Below, piece after piece: positions 23,831-35,515 of a stretch of 64,000 bases of DNA. The translations under genes and the position numbers were made by a program. Source of the DNA: Lagopus muta (taxonomy: Eukaryota > Chordata > Aves > Galliformes > Phasianidae); the NCBI RefSeq assembly GCF_023343835.1, contig NC_064471.1, forward strand, positions 6,003,598 to 6,067,597, written 5' to 3'. Positions within the stretch are counted from its first letter, which is position 1; every line of letters begins with the position of its first letter. The notes beneath the pieces were generated by a model, which did no database searches, was not told where the DNA came from, and saw only the letters and a list, made by a program, of their open reading frames with translations.

Positions 23831-25930
23831 AGGCAGCTTTCTGTTGGAGAAGCAGCAGACTTTGATTTGGACAGGAAGAAGGACTCAAGTTCAGCATAAT
23901 TCCAGTTGCTCCATAAGGACTTCTATTTCAAAACTGGACAATGTTTAAAAGAACAATACAAAATAACAACGATAAGAAAAACTTTGTTTCTTTTTTTCTG
24001 AAACAGAGCCAGTAAGTTTACTGTTTTTGGTACTTCAGAGTCTGCCTTGAGTTTCCTGGGTTTGTTTCCCCAGAAGGAGCAACTCTGCCCCTTAGGAAGG
24101 GGCTTGGGCACATGGCAGCCTGGCAGGCTGTGGGCATGGCCTTTGCTCAGCACTGGGCACAGAGGGGTGAGGAGGGGTGGAGGGCTGTGGAATTTTACTG
24201 AAGGGGGCTGTGTAAAATATTTGATTACAATCGCACTTGAAAAAGTAGAAAAAAAAATAAAAAAAAAAATTGAAAATGCAAAAATGCTTGAAAAAGTAAA
24301 AATCCTTTAAAATGTTGTTTTCGTCTAAAAACCATTTTGAAGACAGTGTATGAGAAAGAAATATGTTTTGTGAAATTGTTTCATATAATATGCACACAAG
24401 GTTCTCATACCTATTTTTATTGAGTAACAATATCTGTTTTTACAGAGGTTCCATCATGAAATGAGAGAGGGGAAAATGGAGACAGGAAAGAAAACACGAC
24501 AGAAGATGATATTTGAACAGCTTGTTAATTGAGGGGGTGGACAAAATCCAGTCATGCTCTTAATTTGAAGTATCTTGCTTTGCTTCTGTCTTCTGTAGAG
24601 TAAATTTATTAACTTATTAATAGGATTTATTTGAGAGCACTGCGCATCTGTTCTGTTTTGAAGCTGCTACTCGCTATATGCTTAGACCCTTGGTAGCAAG
24701 AAATAAGTAATCATATTGGATATCCAAAATGGCAACGTATGAACAGGGCACGGTCAAGAATCCCTTAGGAGTTTAGTTTTTATGGAACTTCAACATTTTT
24801 GTGCTGTAGAGAGATAGTAATTCTAAAACTTGAAGGAGCTGGGGTGGGAAGAGTGGGCTGATGGCTACATCTGCACAGGGAAGAATATTTTGGTTATAAT
24901 TCTTGGGCGTCTGCCCAGCCACCTCTTCTTCCCACCTGCAGCATTGCTCTCAGAAGGCAAATCTAAACACTGTCATCAGCAACAACAAGACAGCTCTCAG
25001 CAACTTTGTTCTGCATCTTTCTCTATTGCAGTAGGGGAAGAGAAGCTTGCATCTGCTATCTCCAAAGAGACCAGCAAGGGAGCTTGGTCTGCCTACTGAG
25101 AACAACTCTGCAGATGCACCAGATTTCATTTTATTGTAATACCAAGTCAGCTTGCTGTTATCACTCTATGGCATAACAAATGATAGTGTTTCAGGAGACT
25201 ATTTAAGAGTCTGTGTTATAATAAAGCAAGCTTCAATGCTTTTGGGTGACTCAGCTTGTAATGACGCTGTATACGCTCTCCTATTCTGTTGTGACAGCAT
25301 TAGTCTTTGCACCTCTTGGGGAAAACTAATAAAATTCACCAGAAAGTAATCTAAGCCCTTTAAATTTTAACTTGAGTAAGCCTGTGATCCCATAAAGGGT
25401 GATAATTAATATATGTAGCTACTCATCTCCTTCCCATCTAGTACTGTGTGCCTTATTTAGTCAGCCTTTTGGTTAAACTTTCTTATTAAATATTTGAATG
25501 CTGGTTTGCAAACAGGAGTACAGAGTTTTTACCGCAAAATATTACTAGGGGTTTAATATCATAATGGTGTTGTGGGAAATATCTGCAGGTTTTTCTTGCT
25601 GTCGTGCGTTTCTCTTTAAGGTAATCCAGTTCTGAGCAGCTTCGTGCTAGGCTTGTTCTGTATAAAGGAATAATTCAGATATAAACTACCAAATCTGCTG
25701 TCTGAAATTAATGGGTATCTGCAATCATCAAAATGTACAGTCTTTTTTTATTATTTTCTTCTTCCCAGAGTTTGAGCACACATCATTCTGTTGGTGTTTA
25801 CTGGTGGCTCAGCACTCTGCAAGAATACTTTTCAAAGTTGTTTGAAAGTGTAAATATGTTGATTTAAAATCACTGAAATAATATTGCTTCAGGCTCTCTC
25901 TTTGTAAAATGTTGATTTAGCTCATATGTA

Positions 25931-26384
25931 TGTTGCTCTGAAAATAATGCCTCTTATTTATTTCCATGGGAATTACAACAGATACAAAGATGACAATAAC
26001 ACTGTTTGGTAGAGCAAGAACAAGAGCCTGCATGCTGCTCTTGTAAAAATCTGTACCAGTGGAGGTGTTGCCACTGTCAAAACGTAGCACTCGCTACTTC
26101 ACTGTGCTCGCATCTGCTGTTTGTTCTCCATAAATGTTCAGCAAGCATTGATGAATGTCAGTGGCTACAATTTTTCCTGCATGGAGGAAATCGATGGCAC
26201 CTCTTTGTTTCATACTTTGCTTCCTTGTCAAACTGCCCTTCTGCTGCCATCTGCCTTATGGCAATAACTTAAAATGGAGTATTGGTGGGAACCTTCAACC
26301 TCTACTTCCATATCATCAACATCATCTCTGGTATTGTGGGCCAATGGAATAAAACAGGAGGCATTACTTCTGGGACAGTGCGCA
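25931..26384. mobile_element. Mariner (Galluhop-like) non-autonomous relic
   Basis: 454 bp bounded by TA on both sides (25929-25930 and 26385-26386). The ends are inverted: the left end has GAAAATAATGCCTCTTATTT then TTCCATGG, and the right end reads on the minus strand AGAAGTAATGCCTCCTGTTT then TTCCATTGG. No transposase frame remains. TA target duplication and these ends are typical of mariner; a Galluhop/Mariner1 type is the bird candidate. Confidence 0.75.
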
Positions 26385-26547
26385 TATTACCTACTGTAAA
26401 ATTACTGTCGGTATCTGGCAGCTTAGACATACCAAGTATGAGTACGTGTCTTGGGTTTGCTGACCCTAAATATGTTAGGAAAGATTAGATTTGCAATTCA
26501 GTCTTTGTAAAATTCTTATTGCATCTTAAATATCTTCTGTTATAATT

Positions 26548-26550
<3 letters not shown>

Positions 26551-26582
<32 letters not shown>
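26551..26582. repeat. Poly(T) run
   Basis: 32 T residues ending in AG. A retroposed poly(A) tail on the minus strand is possible, but no body was recognised to its right. Confidence 0.9.
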
Positions 26583-26585
<3 letters not shown>

Positions 26586-27423
26586 TGTAGCTGAGGAAAT
26601 CAACTATCTTTCTAAGTCTAATGATTAGCTGAGGTCATTCAGAGATTGAAATCTTAATTTCATATGGAAATGTTAATAATGATGTGCTTGAGTCATAATA
26701 TTATTAAATTTCGTTCCAGACATCAGTACTCTTAGGGAAATGAGTAAAGTAAATAATGCACGTTGAAGGGAGGCCTATCTGAACTCTCTAAAAGCAGGTG
26801 GCAAGGGCCAGGTGGTGGCAGTTTTTTTGTCTGCTTGATTTGAAAGGTAAGGTCTCACTTATGCTTTGTTGCACTGACAAATGGGACCTTAAAGACTGTA
26901 TAACTTAAAGAGCCCTGCTGTAGGCAGGAGTACCTTCTATGTGACCACACTGCTCATAGTTCTGGATGTGTCACTCAGTTACAAGGCATGTATGACTTGG
27001 CACTGAGGCAAGGAGTGCTTCTGGGTGTACAGTAGAAGTTCTGGAACACATCTCCCTCTGCTTCCAAGGTTAAACCTCTGAGAGTAAGGGTGGTTTTCTG
27101 TTAATAGGATCTTGCAGGGCTTCTGTGAAAGATCTATGAGGCTGATGACTGAGGAAGCCATAAGGAATTATAAGACAAATTGTATATATTTGCAGGTGAA
27201 ATTTTCTAGTTCTGGAGAATCAAGATGAGAAATGAAGAATTAAGAGTAAAAGCGACTTTTTGCTTTGATACATGAAATCTTCATAAGTGCAGGGAGTATC
27301 TTCCCTAAGAAATTCCTGGTTTGTATGTAGCTGCAATCAGATCAGACCCTCATGAAGAAAATATATTTTAAATTAATTTTGAGGTTGTTGGTTACGATTG
27401 ATGTGTGCTTAGAAATATAGTGT

Positions 27424-27477
27424 TGTCACGGATTTGACCAGATCAATCTATGTCCGTGACAGGGGCGACAGGCCTCA
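27424..27477 (-). mobile_element. 3' LTR remnant of ERV copy 1
   Basis: It matches the last 54 bp of the 5' LTR (31714-31767), including its terminal TGTCACGGA/TCCGTGACA inverted repeat. It is joined by about 6 bp of filler to the middle of the pol RNase H region. The outer edge is exact, as shown by the adjacent AGTGT. Confidence 0.93.
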
Positions 27478-27480
27478 TTC

Positions 27481-29517
27481 CTAGAGCATTGGCCACCTCT
27501 CCCGTTCAGCGACATCTAAGGCCAGTTGGACAGCCTTTACCTCTGCAAATTGGCTTGATTCTCCTTTCCCTTCAGTGGCCTCTGCAACTTGTCGTGTGGG
27601 GCTCCACACAGCAGATTTCCATCTGCGATGCTTCCCCACAATACGACACGATCCATCTGTGAACAGGGCATATTTCTTTTCATTCTCCGGTAGTTCATTG
27701 TATGGTGGGGCTTCTTTAGCACGTGATACTTCTTCTCCTGGTGGTGTTCCAAACTTTTTACCTTCAGGCCAGTCCATGATGACCTCTAGGATTCCTGGAC
27801 GGCTGAGGTTCCCCATCCGTGCTCGTTGTGTAATCAACGCAACCCACTTACTCCAAGTGGCATCAGTGGCATGATGGGTGGAGGGAACCTTTCCTTTAAA
27901 CATCCAGTTCAGCACTGGCAGTCGAGGTGCCAGAAGGAGCTGTGTTTCAGTACCGACTACTTCAGAAGCAGCCCGAACCCCTTCATAAGCGGCTAAGATC
28001 TCCTTCTCAGTTGGAGTGTAGTGCTCTTCAGACCCTCTGTATGCCCGACTCCAGAATCCCAGGGGTCGGCCTCGGGTCTCTCCTGAGGCTCTTTGCCACA
28101 AACTCCAAGTGGGACCGTTCTCTCCAGCAGCGGTGTAGAGGATGTTCTTTATACCCTGTCCAGTCCGTACTGGCCCTAGGGCCACGGCACGGGCTATCTC
28201 CTGTTTAATCTGTTCAAAAGCCTGCTGCTGCTCAGGGCCCCATGTAAACTCATTTCTCATTCGCGTCACATAATAAAGGGGGCTTACAATAAGGCTGTAG
28301 TTTGGAATGTGCATTCTCCAAAAGCCCACTGCACCCAGAAAAGATTGTGTCTCTCTTTTGCTAGTGGGTGGAGACATAGCAGTGATTTTGTCAATCACGT
28401 CTGTCGGGATGTGACGACGGCCATCTTGCCACTTTATACCTAGGAATTGAATCTCCTGGGCAGGTCCTTTCACTTTGCTTCGCTTAATAGCAAAACCAGC
28501 ACTCAGAAGAATTTGGATCATTCTCTCTCCTTTTGTGAAGACTTCTTCTGCTGTATCGCCCCACACAATGATGTCATCAATGTACTGCAGGTGCTCAGGA
28601 GCACTGCCCTGTTCCAATACAGTTTGAATCAACCCATGGCAAATGGTCGGGCTATGTTTCCACCCCTGGGGCAAACGGTTCCAGGTATACTGAATGCCCC
28701 TCCATGTGAAAGCAAACTGTGGCTTACATTCTTTGGCCAAAGGGATGGAAAAGAAGGCATTAGCAATGTCAATGGTGGCATACCATTTGGCCGCTTTTGA
28801 CTCCAGTTCATACTGGAGTTCTAACATGTCCGGCACAGCAGCACTCAGTGGGGGTGTGACTTCATTCAGGCCACGGTAGTCCACCGTCAGCCTCCATTCT
28901 CCACTGGCTTTACGCACTGGCCATATGGGGCTGTTAAAAGGCGAGTGAGTTTTGCTGATCACTCCCTGGCTCTCTAGTTGACGAATTAACTTATGAATGG
29001 GGAGCAAAGAATCCCTGTTGGTGCGGTACTGACGCCTGTGCACCATTTTTGTAGCAACCGGTACGTGTTGCTCTTTTACTCGCAGCAGCCCCACAACAGA
29101 TGGATCTTCTGACAGGCCAGGCAAAACAGACAGCTGCTTAATGTTGTCTGCGTCCACAGCAGCTATTCCAAAGGCCCATTGGTACCCCTTAGGATCCTTG
29201 AAATGCCCCCTTCTGAGATAATCAATCCCTAGTATACATGGAGCCCCTGGGCCTGTCACAATAGGATGTTTTTGCCAGTTCTTACCAGTGAGGCTTATCT
29301 CGGCCTCCAACACAGTCAATTCTTGAGAGCCCCCGGTCACTCCAGAAATATGGATTGATTCTGTCCCTTCATGACTCGAGGGCATCAGAGTGCACTGTGC
29401 ACCAGTGTCCACCAGGGCCTTATATTTCAGTGGTTCTGATGTGCCAGGCCATCGAATCCACACAGTCCAATATACTCTATTATCCCTTTCCCCCCCCTGA
29501 CTGAGGGCAGGGCCCCT
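27481..29517 (-). pseudogene. Truncated pol (protease, RT, partial RNase H)
   Basis: An open frame in the same register as gag, beginning right after the gag UAG: 18 codons, then 660 codons counted from the GTG at 29463. The retropepsin motif LVDTGAQ is at residues 17-23, the RT box LPQGWKHSP near 264 and YIDD at 294-297, then a connection region and RNase H with FTDGS at about 602. The frame stops near residue 660, so the later RNase H aspartates and all of integrase are missing. Against copy 2 it differs at a dozen or so residues, far more than gag does. It cannot support integration. Confidence 0.88.
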
Positions 29518-31434
29518 CTATTCATTACCTGTGGTAACTGGAGCAACTGCACTGGTGGTAGATCTGCCTTGTAATTCTTTCACCCGGGCTCGTAGTACAG
29601 GAGTAGGTTGACCGTGCCACTTCCCCATGTCTTCTCCATGGTCACGTAGGTAATACCATAAGGTAATTCGCGGTGTATTATTCCTTACTTGAGCCGGAGA
29701 GCGTCTGCCTCTAACAGCTGAGATTTTTGATCGTGCACGTAAGAAGGAAGGTTCATCGTCTTTAGTTAGGTGGGCTCGCAGAAGTCTCATCGTCTCCTTC
29801 ATCTCCTTCACATCCTTCGCTAGACTTGTTTGATTATCCTGATCTTCATCAAGCGTCTCTGATACTGCTACAGGTTTGTCACGGTTAATCAGTTGAGACA
29901 CTTGCTCCGTCATTCTTGATATTGCAGCAACGGCAGAATGAATTGGGGACAGCAATTGTTCGTAGTTTTGGAGCGTAACAATTAATTCATAAACTAAGGG
30001 CGTTCTCTGTTGTTCCTGGTATCTGTCACACGCTGATGTTAGTGTAGCGGCATATTTGTCCGGCGCTGTTGTCACGATTTTCTGCCATATCTCAGGCGTT
30101 GTCCTCACTCTTTCAGGGTCGCGGTTTTGTTGTGGGTGGTTAGGAACAAAGTCAGGGTCATACAACATTTCCACCACGCCTATTTCCCTCAAATACTGGA
30201 TATCCTTTTCAACTGTATCCCATTTTTTCATTGAAATCTTCAAGCTATTTTTGAAGGGATACTTTTCCTTCACAGCTGTTAACACTCGCTCCCAGAGGGA
30301 GGCAGCCTCATCCGAACATCGACTAATTCCTCTATCAATAGCTGGATCTCTGGCAATGGCACCTAGTTGGCGAGCTTCATTACCATCCAGAGACAAGCTA
30401 TGGGCCCCACTGTCCCAACAGCGAACCAACCAGGAAACAATACTTTCATTCAGGCGCCGTGTGAACTCCTTTCTTGAACCTTGGATTTCAGTCATCTTTA
30501 GAGGCCGGCGAGTAGTAATAGAGACTTCCTCTTCATCACTCTCTTCTGCATGTCTCTTAGTTTTCGCTTTTGCCTTTCGCGATGGTGGTGGTTCTGAGGA
30601 GGGCCCCTCGCCTGGATCTTCCTCCTCCTCCTCCTCTTCTTCTCTTTTTCGTTCAAGACGCGAAGACACTCGTTTCCATTTCTTGCCCTCCACAGGAGCA
30701 ACTGGTATTGTTACTGGTGTCTCCCGTGATTGATTAGATTTGACTTGGGGATTTTCCCCTTTGGCTTGAACCTCAGCTCGGAAACTCTCTCTCTCCAGAA
30801 TGGTATTATATAGGGCACGGTAAGCACAAGCCAAACCCCAAATAAGTTGTACCTCCTTAGATTTATGTAAGCCGCATAGTCCCTGACTCAAATACTGGCT
30901 TAGTTTCTCAGGATCCCACAGGTGTTCAAGAGTAAAATCCCATGACACTGCGGGTCCCCATGCTTCTAAAACCTTTCCTAAACCTCTCCATATTCCCTGC
31001 CAATCATCATTCTCTAGTTTCAGAAGAGACTCCTTTCCCTTATTATGAATGCTTAGGAATACATTCAGGAGAATTGATGACACGAACAACAACATGAGTA
31101 TTAATTCAAGATTCGAAAAACGTTTCACAAACCGAGAAGAAAACCCGGAGACTGGTCTGAACATTGTGTTGTTTGTAAAATTAGCTATTCCATTTGGGAT
31201 GTAGTTGTTTGAGAAATTAGCCATTCCTTCTGGGATGTAGATGTCAAAGTTCAAATCATACCACATTGCAAATAGGTAAAACATAGGTGTCTCCATCAGT
31301 GCCCTTAGATAGTTATATACAGATGCAATTCCAAAACACACAAGTGTGAGATGGATTATTGGCCAGTAGGTTGTGACTAACACCATTGCTTTAAATCCTT
31401 TACCCAGCACCCCCACGATAACGAGTGGGTTCAT
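29518..31434 (-). CDS. gag: Gag-like protein with membrane segments (ERV copy 1)
   Basis: 638 codons from the ATG at 31434; a GTG just upstream is not needed. It is nearly identical to the copy 2 gag (42230-44146): two residue changes by eye, both in the last 60 residues. See copy 2 for the domain description. It ends in TAG at 29520-29518, followed in frame by pol. No frameshift or internal stop is present, which argues for recent insertion or for copying from an intact source. Confidence 0.88.
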   Translation of the reverse strand: MNPLVIVGVLGKGFKAMVLVTTYWPIIHLTLVCFGIASVYNYLRALMETPMFYLFAMWYDLNFDIYIPEGMANFSNNYIPNGIANFTNNTMFRPVSGFSSRFVKRFSNLELILMLLFVSSILLNVFLSIHNKGKESLLKLENDDWQGIWRGLGKVLEAWGPAVSWDFTLEHLWDPEKLSQYLSQGLCGLHKSKEVQLIWGLACAYRALYNTILERESFRAEVQAKGENPQVKSNQSRETPVTIPVAPVEGKKWKRVSSRLERKREEEEEEEEDPGEGPSSEPPPSRKAKAKTKRHAEESDEEEVSITTRRPLKMTEIQGSRKEFTRRLNESIVSWLVRCWDSGAHSLSLDGNEARQLGAIARDPAIDRGISRCSDEAASLWERVLTAVKEKYPFKNSLKISMKKWDTVEKDIQYLREIGVVEMLYDPDFVPNHPQQNRDPERVRTTPEIWQKIVTTAPDKYAATLTSACDRYQEQQRTPLVYELIVTLQNYEQLLSPIHSAVAAISRMTEQVSQLINRDKPVAVSETLDEDQDNQTSLAKDVKEMKETMRLLRAHLTKDDEPSFLRARSKISAVRGRRSPAQVRNNTPRITLWYYLRDHGEDMGKWHGQPTPVLRARVKELQGRSTTSAVAPVTTGNE

Positions 31435-31688
31435 CACTGGTGCTTGCTAAAAAGGGGTTAATGAATTGAAGCTAACAAGAGGAGGGAAAAAAAAAAGAAA
31501 AAAAAAACGCACTACCCAGACTAAGTAGTGCTCAAAGTTTACAAATATCCCAGAACACTGGCAGTACGCCTAATCTTTCAAGGTCAGGTTTTCCAGCACA
31601 GAAACCTGAACTACTGATAATGCTCCCTAACGAAGCTCTCTAAGAGCAGAGAGAAAAAGAGATTCGTTCAAAAAGCTAAAAAGCAGTC

Positions 31689-31706
31689 GCCCCACGTTGG
31701 GCGCCA
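31689..31706 (-). other. tRNA-Lys1,2-type primer binding site (copy 1)
   Basis: On the minus strand TGGCGCCCAACGTGGGGC, 18 bases complementary to the 3' end of tRNA-Lys1,2, which also primes foamy viruses. It lies 7 bases after the LTR end. Confidence 0.92.
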
Positions 31707-31713
31707 AAAAATC

Positions 31714-32201
31714 TGTCACGGATTTGACCAGATCAATCTATGTCCGTGACAGGGGCGACAGGCCTCTGCCCTCCCCCCCCACCCCAGTCCCACAAAAATG
31801 GGAAGGAAGGAAGGGAGGAAAAGAACAGCGGCAACAATCTATGGAGGAAAACTTATTTTACTATAATATCGGAATACAAGATAACACAATAGATACAATT
31901 TAATTGAAATTGAGATTAATAAATCAGACGAGATGAGAGAGAGAGAGTTCCCGGGACCGATTCAAACCTGAAAAGCTTGGAACGGCTAGGAAAGCACCCT
32001 CCAGCACCCACTGCCAGGCAGCAAGAGAGCGCCCCCCCCACCCGGAAGGGCCAGATCCCGTGACTTCTGTAATGTACAGGGATAGGTAGCTGGGATTGGG
32101 CAGTGACACTTTAATGCCCCGTACACTACATGATGTTTTGATGTGGAATACTGAAACCCAAAAACAAAAAAAACAAAAACAAAAAACATAGAACCATGAC
32201 A
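31714..32201 (-). mobile_element. 5' LTR of ERV copy 1
   Basis: 488 bp, starting TGTCATGG and ending CCGTGACA in minus sense. It differs from the copy 2 5' LTR at only about one substitution seen by eye (GGCCC versus GTCCC near 32050) plus possible length changes in T and G runs. It is bounded by target duplication AGTGT at 32202-32206. No convincing AATAAA was found; the TTTATTAATC/AGTAAAATAA region is the likely R segment. Confidence 0.93.
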
Positions 32202-32206
32202 AGTGT

Positions 32207-34417
32207 CCATCATTGCCTTCTTTCCTTTATCTGTGGAATGACGTTGATGATGCAAGTTGCTATAATGCTTGAATACATACCAAGCAGGTGACCTTGCAGG
32301 TATTTCAACTGTATGCAAGTACATTTTAGTAGCATCCTTTGTTCAAGTACAGACAGAAGTGAGGTAAATGTAAGAAATGGGTGGTATTGGCAGCATTTTG
32401 TTGACTTGTTGAATGGACCAAAAGTGGCAAATTGTTTTATATCGTACTTAATATAATACATCACGTAAGAAGGCTGTTTTGCCTACATGTCCATTATTTA
32501 TTTGGATTTCTTTCTGTTGTGTAGATCTGCATATAAACAACTCTTTATCACTTCATACACTCTTTCAATGTAATGTACAGTCTGGTAATACTAAATCTCT
32601 TTTTTTTTTTTTTTTAAGTTGACTTGTGGCTTCTTCTACGCAGACAAAAGAGTTGTACTAGGCAGAACTGATAGTTGTTTCTTGCTTGCATCTAGAGTTT
32701 TGTTTTACTGTGTAATTTACTTCTTTCTCTTCTCTCTAATGGATAGCATAGCAATGATTTGTGTGGCATAATATATTACTATTTGCAAGAATATGGAATG
32801 CTAAGATTCCTTTTCTGCCCTCTTTATTTTCTGGCAGCCATAAGGTGTAAGCCCTTCTTACTCCCTTTACATTGGCAACTTTAGCTCTTCTATCAATATG
32901 CATGGTTTGGCTTCAATGAAAATTGTGCCTGTGTACATCTGTGGCTTAGTGTATACAGTGAAGGAGTTCCTATGTTTGATATTGATATCATAATCACTTT
33001 TTTGGCAGTACATGCAAAGATTTGGAAAGCTTGATTTAGCTTGCATATTTCTTTTCCACGTTTTCAAGTGCTGCTGTATGGAAGGACTGCTTTAGAGGGT
33101 GAATTTGACCACTTTTTGCCATAAATGTTTTTATTTTTCAGAAGCTCTTTTTCATTTTTAATTGTAAAATAACTTGATATCAAAACATGACATTGCTTTG
33201 TTTCTTATTTAAGTTGAGGTGACGTTGGAACCCGTGCTTTAATACCACGTTATGTTTCATTTTTGGAGTTCCTTGTAGGAGTAACAGACTGCAAAGTGCG
33301 GCTTTTTCTGGATTGTGGCTTGGACCTTCAGATTATCTGAGTGTCTGTATGTCATACATGGTTCTCTAGGTTTGTAGTGACATTCTCCTTCACATGTGGC
33401 GATGTTCTCTAAGTTTTGAAACGAAAATCGAGAATCAAAATAGATGCATTCTAGAATACAGAGATTCTACTCTGATCTACCTTATGAAACAAAACATCAT
33501 TGTAAAATGCTTTGTATTCTCATAACAGGAAAGAAATATTTGTATACTAAAGCTTAAATAATATTTTCTGTTAAATTGCAGTGTTATAAAAAGATCCTGA
33601 TTAAGAATGCTGGAGTATCTTTGACCTCTCATTCCCTTCCTTCTAGGATAATTTCTCTTGTTTGCATGTGGGTAAAGCAAAATATGTTATATATATATTT
33701 TTTTTTTCAGTTGTGGTTTTAAGTGTGTGTGTTTTCTTAACTTATTTAGAGAAGCAGTAAAACCCTTCCAGCATTTCTCTAAAAGTAAATTTCTCTACTA
33801 AGAAATCTTTATGATCCCAAGAATGACTTTTATTGTATGTCTCACTGTGCCAACATTTTGTTAACAATCAGTTTTATTTAAAATAATGTTAAAAGCCCTG
33901 CCTTGTGGCAGTCATATAATACAAGTATGCCTCTTGAATTTTTTTGTATATTTAACATGAATCAAAGACATAAAATAAGTTCTTAGGTAGTTGTATGTAA
34001 ACAGATACAATCCTTACTCTACATGATTTGTCCATGTGTATATTAGGCAGTGGTAGGTAAAGTAAACAGATTCAGGTAAACTGGGAGGAGGAAGGACCCT
34101 TATCCATCTCGAGTCAAAATTTGGATCAACTGAAGAGTAGTTTTCTCTGTAGAACTGGGAAGATTCATTGATAAAATGTACAGAAATTTGCTTGGAGCTC
34201 ATCAGGGCAGGCAGTTAGACTTTTCAAATTAGTCTGACGTCCTTGCTAAGTGGCTTTTGGAAGCTGCACGTCTTTTGGCTTACATGAAGTATGTTCTTTC
34301 AACAGATGGCAGCCTTTCTAGTAGTAAGAGAAGAAAGACTTGTAGAAGTCTTCTCATGGGTAGTTGTTATCTGCTGGTACTTTGGTGACTGAAATGCTGA
34401 CATCATGGAGAAAAATC
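32207..34417. other. Host flank of ERV copy 1, duplicated in inverse at 39248-41457
   Basis: 2.2 kb of AT-rich, apparently single-copy-type intronic sequence with a T16 run at about 32599 and short TA repeats near 33690. No coding potential was recognised; frames at 32867, 33477 and 34014 recur in the other arm only because the DNA is duplicated. Confidence 0.8.
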
Positions 34418-35332
34418 TCAAACTCATAACACTTTTTAATCAATATTTTTGCTTCCTAACAGAGATAGTTCTAGATTTCTGACAGTTCCAGAACCATGAT
34501 CTGATTAAACACTTGGTAAGTCTTTGACAGATGCTGTTCCCTGAAACTAGAAAGATTAATGCTGTGAAGTCGAAGATGAGCAAGAGTGGTATATGTTTTG
34601 TTTGAGTAGAGAATATTTGTTTGCTTTCAGTGCAGAATGAAGTGACTGAATACAAACTGCTTTGGTGGTCTTGAATTTGTAAGCAAGCACTCACCTGGGG
34701 AAGGCATAAAAATGACTAAGTGACCTCTTCTAAGTGGGAAATTGTATCTTGTTGAAAAGGTCTTATAGGAGGTTTACATTCTACTAATTTCTCAAGTAGT
34801 AAACTCCTGCCTGAGCAGAACTTCTGTTAGTTACTTGTATTTTCTTTTTTTAATTCTTTCTGAATAATATAGTATTTTTTAGGGAGCTTTCTAATATACC
34901 GCTATTTTATAACACTAGTGGGATTCCTTTATATTGCATAGATCATTTGGGATGATGTCCAAGATGTGACTCACTGTGATGTTTTAAGGCATTATAAAGT
35001 GTTTGCAAACTCATCTAGATTGTTTTGTTGTGGTGACATGATCGGGCTGTACTTCCTGTCTTGAGGAAACCTGCAAACATTGTAGATAATCAAGATTTGC
35101 TGTACTACTTTAATTTCTTCTTGGTAAGACATACTGCAAATTTACCTTTGGCTTTATAATTGTCCTTAATGGATTTCTTCAGCTGTTTTGAGTGTGTCTT
35201 AATCTATGTTATATGGTTACTGATAAAAGACAGATTCGATCTGGAACACTGAAGACATAAACGCCATTCTGGATTTCTGAAACAAAAATACTGACCAGCT
35301 TTCTTGGTTTATAGAAGAATACATAGCACTTG

Positions 35333-35515
35333 TAATGGAAATGCTAAGCAGGGCTGGAAGCATTGATTGAGCACCTGATGGGAAGGCAGGGCCACCCCAG
35401 GGGAGGTCAGCTGCATTCAGTGAGGGGGCCGGGATCCTCATTCAAGGGTTGGCAGTGGAGGTAATGGTGTCTTGCTGGTTGTCCCTGTGTACCTGAGGCC
35501 TTCTGAAGGTAAGCA
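35333..35515 (+). repeat. Dispersed repeat of unknown class, copy B
   Basis: Related to 19430-19660 in the same orientation. It begins near TGTAATGGAAATGCTAAGCA, carries TTGATTGAGCACCTGATGGG, GGTCAGCTGCATTC and ATTCAAGGGTTGGC, and ends with CTGAAGGTAAGC, a donor-like site as in copy A. Its family is not recognised. Confidence 0.4.

Larger units (their letters stand above)
17858..27418. other. METTL15 intron, left part
   Basis: About 9.6 kb of intron before the retroviral cluster. It contains CR1 fragments (18268, 20690, 22212), a dispersed repeat (19430), a TATA-box/short-ORF region with a downstream tandem repeat (22720-23830), a mariner relic (25931-26384) and a T run (26551). No METTL15 exon was recognised. 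Confidence 0.6.
27419..32206 (-). mobile_element. ERV copy 1, class III-like provirus with 5-bp target duplication
   Basis: A minus-strand endogenous retrovirus in the METTL15 intron, antisense to METTL15. Order in its own sense: 5' LTR (32201-31714), primer binding site, leader, gag (31434-29518), pol truncated at RNase H (to 27481), and 54 bp of 3' LTR (27477-27424). AGTGT flanks both ends (27419-27423 and 32202-32206), a clean target-site duplication. The distal pol and about 430 bp of 3' LTR were lost in one deletion. It is almost identical to copy 2 over LTR and gag and forms the left arm of a large inverted duplication. Confidence 0.92.
27478..34417 (+). repeat. Left arm of large inverted duplication
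   Basis: It is the reverse complement of 39248-46184. The arm holds truncated pol, gag, leader and LTR of ERV copy 1 plus 2.2 kb of non-viral flank (32202-34417). The flank and gag are essentially identical between arms (for example T16 against A15 near 32600 and 41050), whereas pol is about 3-5 percent different. The inner edge is at GGAGAAAAATC (34407-34417), after which the arms diverge abruptly. Confidence 0.95.

Noticed and set aside
30056-30733. 225-codon frame antisense to gag (mirrored at 42931-43608)
   Set aside because: It is the shadow of the gag frame on the other strand; low-complexity Ser run opposite the Glu run, no family resemblance.
31697-31903. 68-codon frame antisense across the LTR end (mirrored at 41761-41967)
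   Set aside because: It starts inside the primer-site spacer and follows LTR sequence only; it recurs because the LTR is duplicated.
32207-34417. Recurring frames at 32867, 33477 and 34014 considered as a duplicated gene
   Set aside because: They are identical in both arms simply because the DNA is duplicated; the frames are short and have no coding signature.
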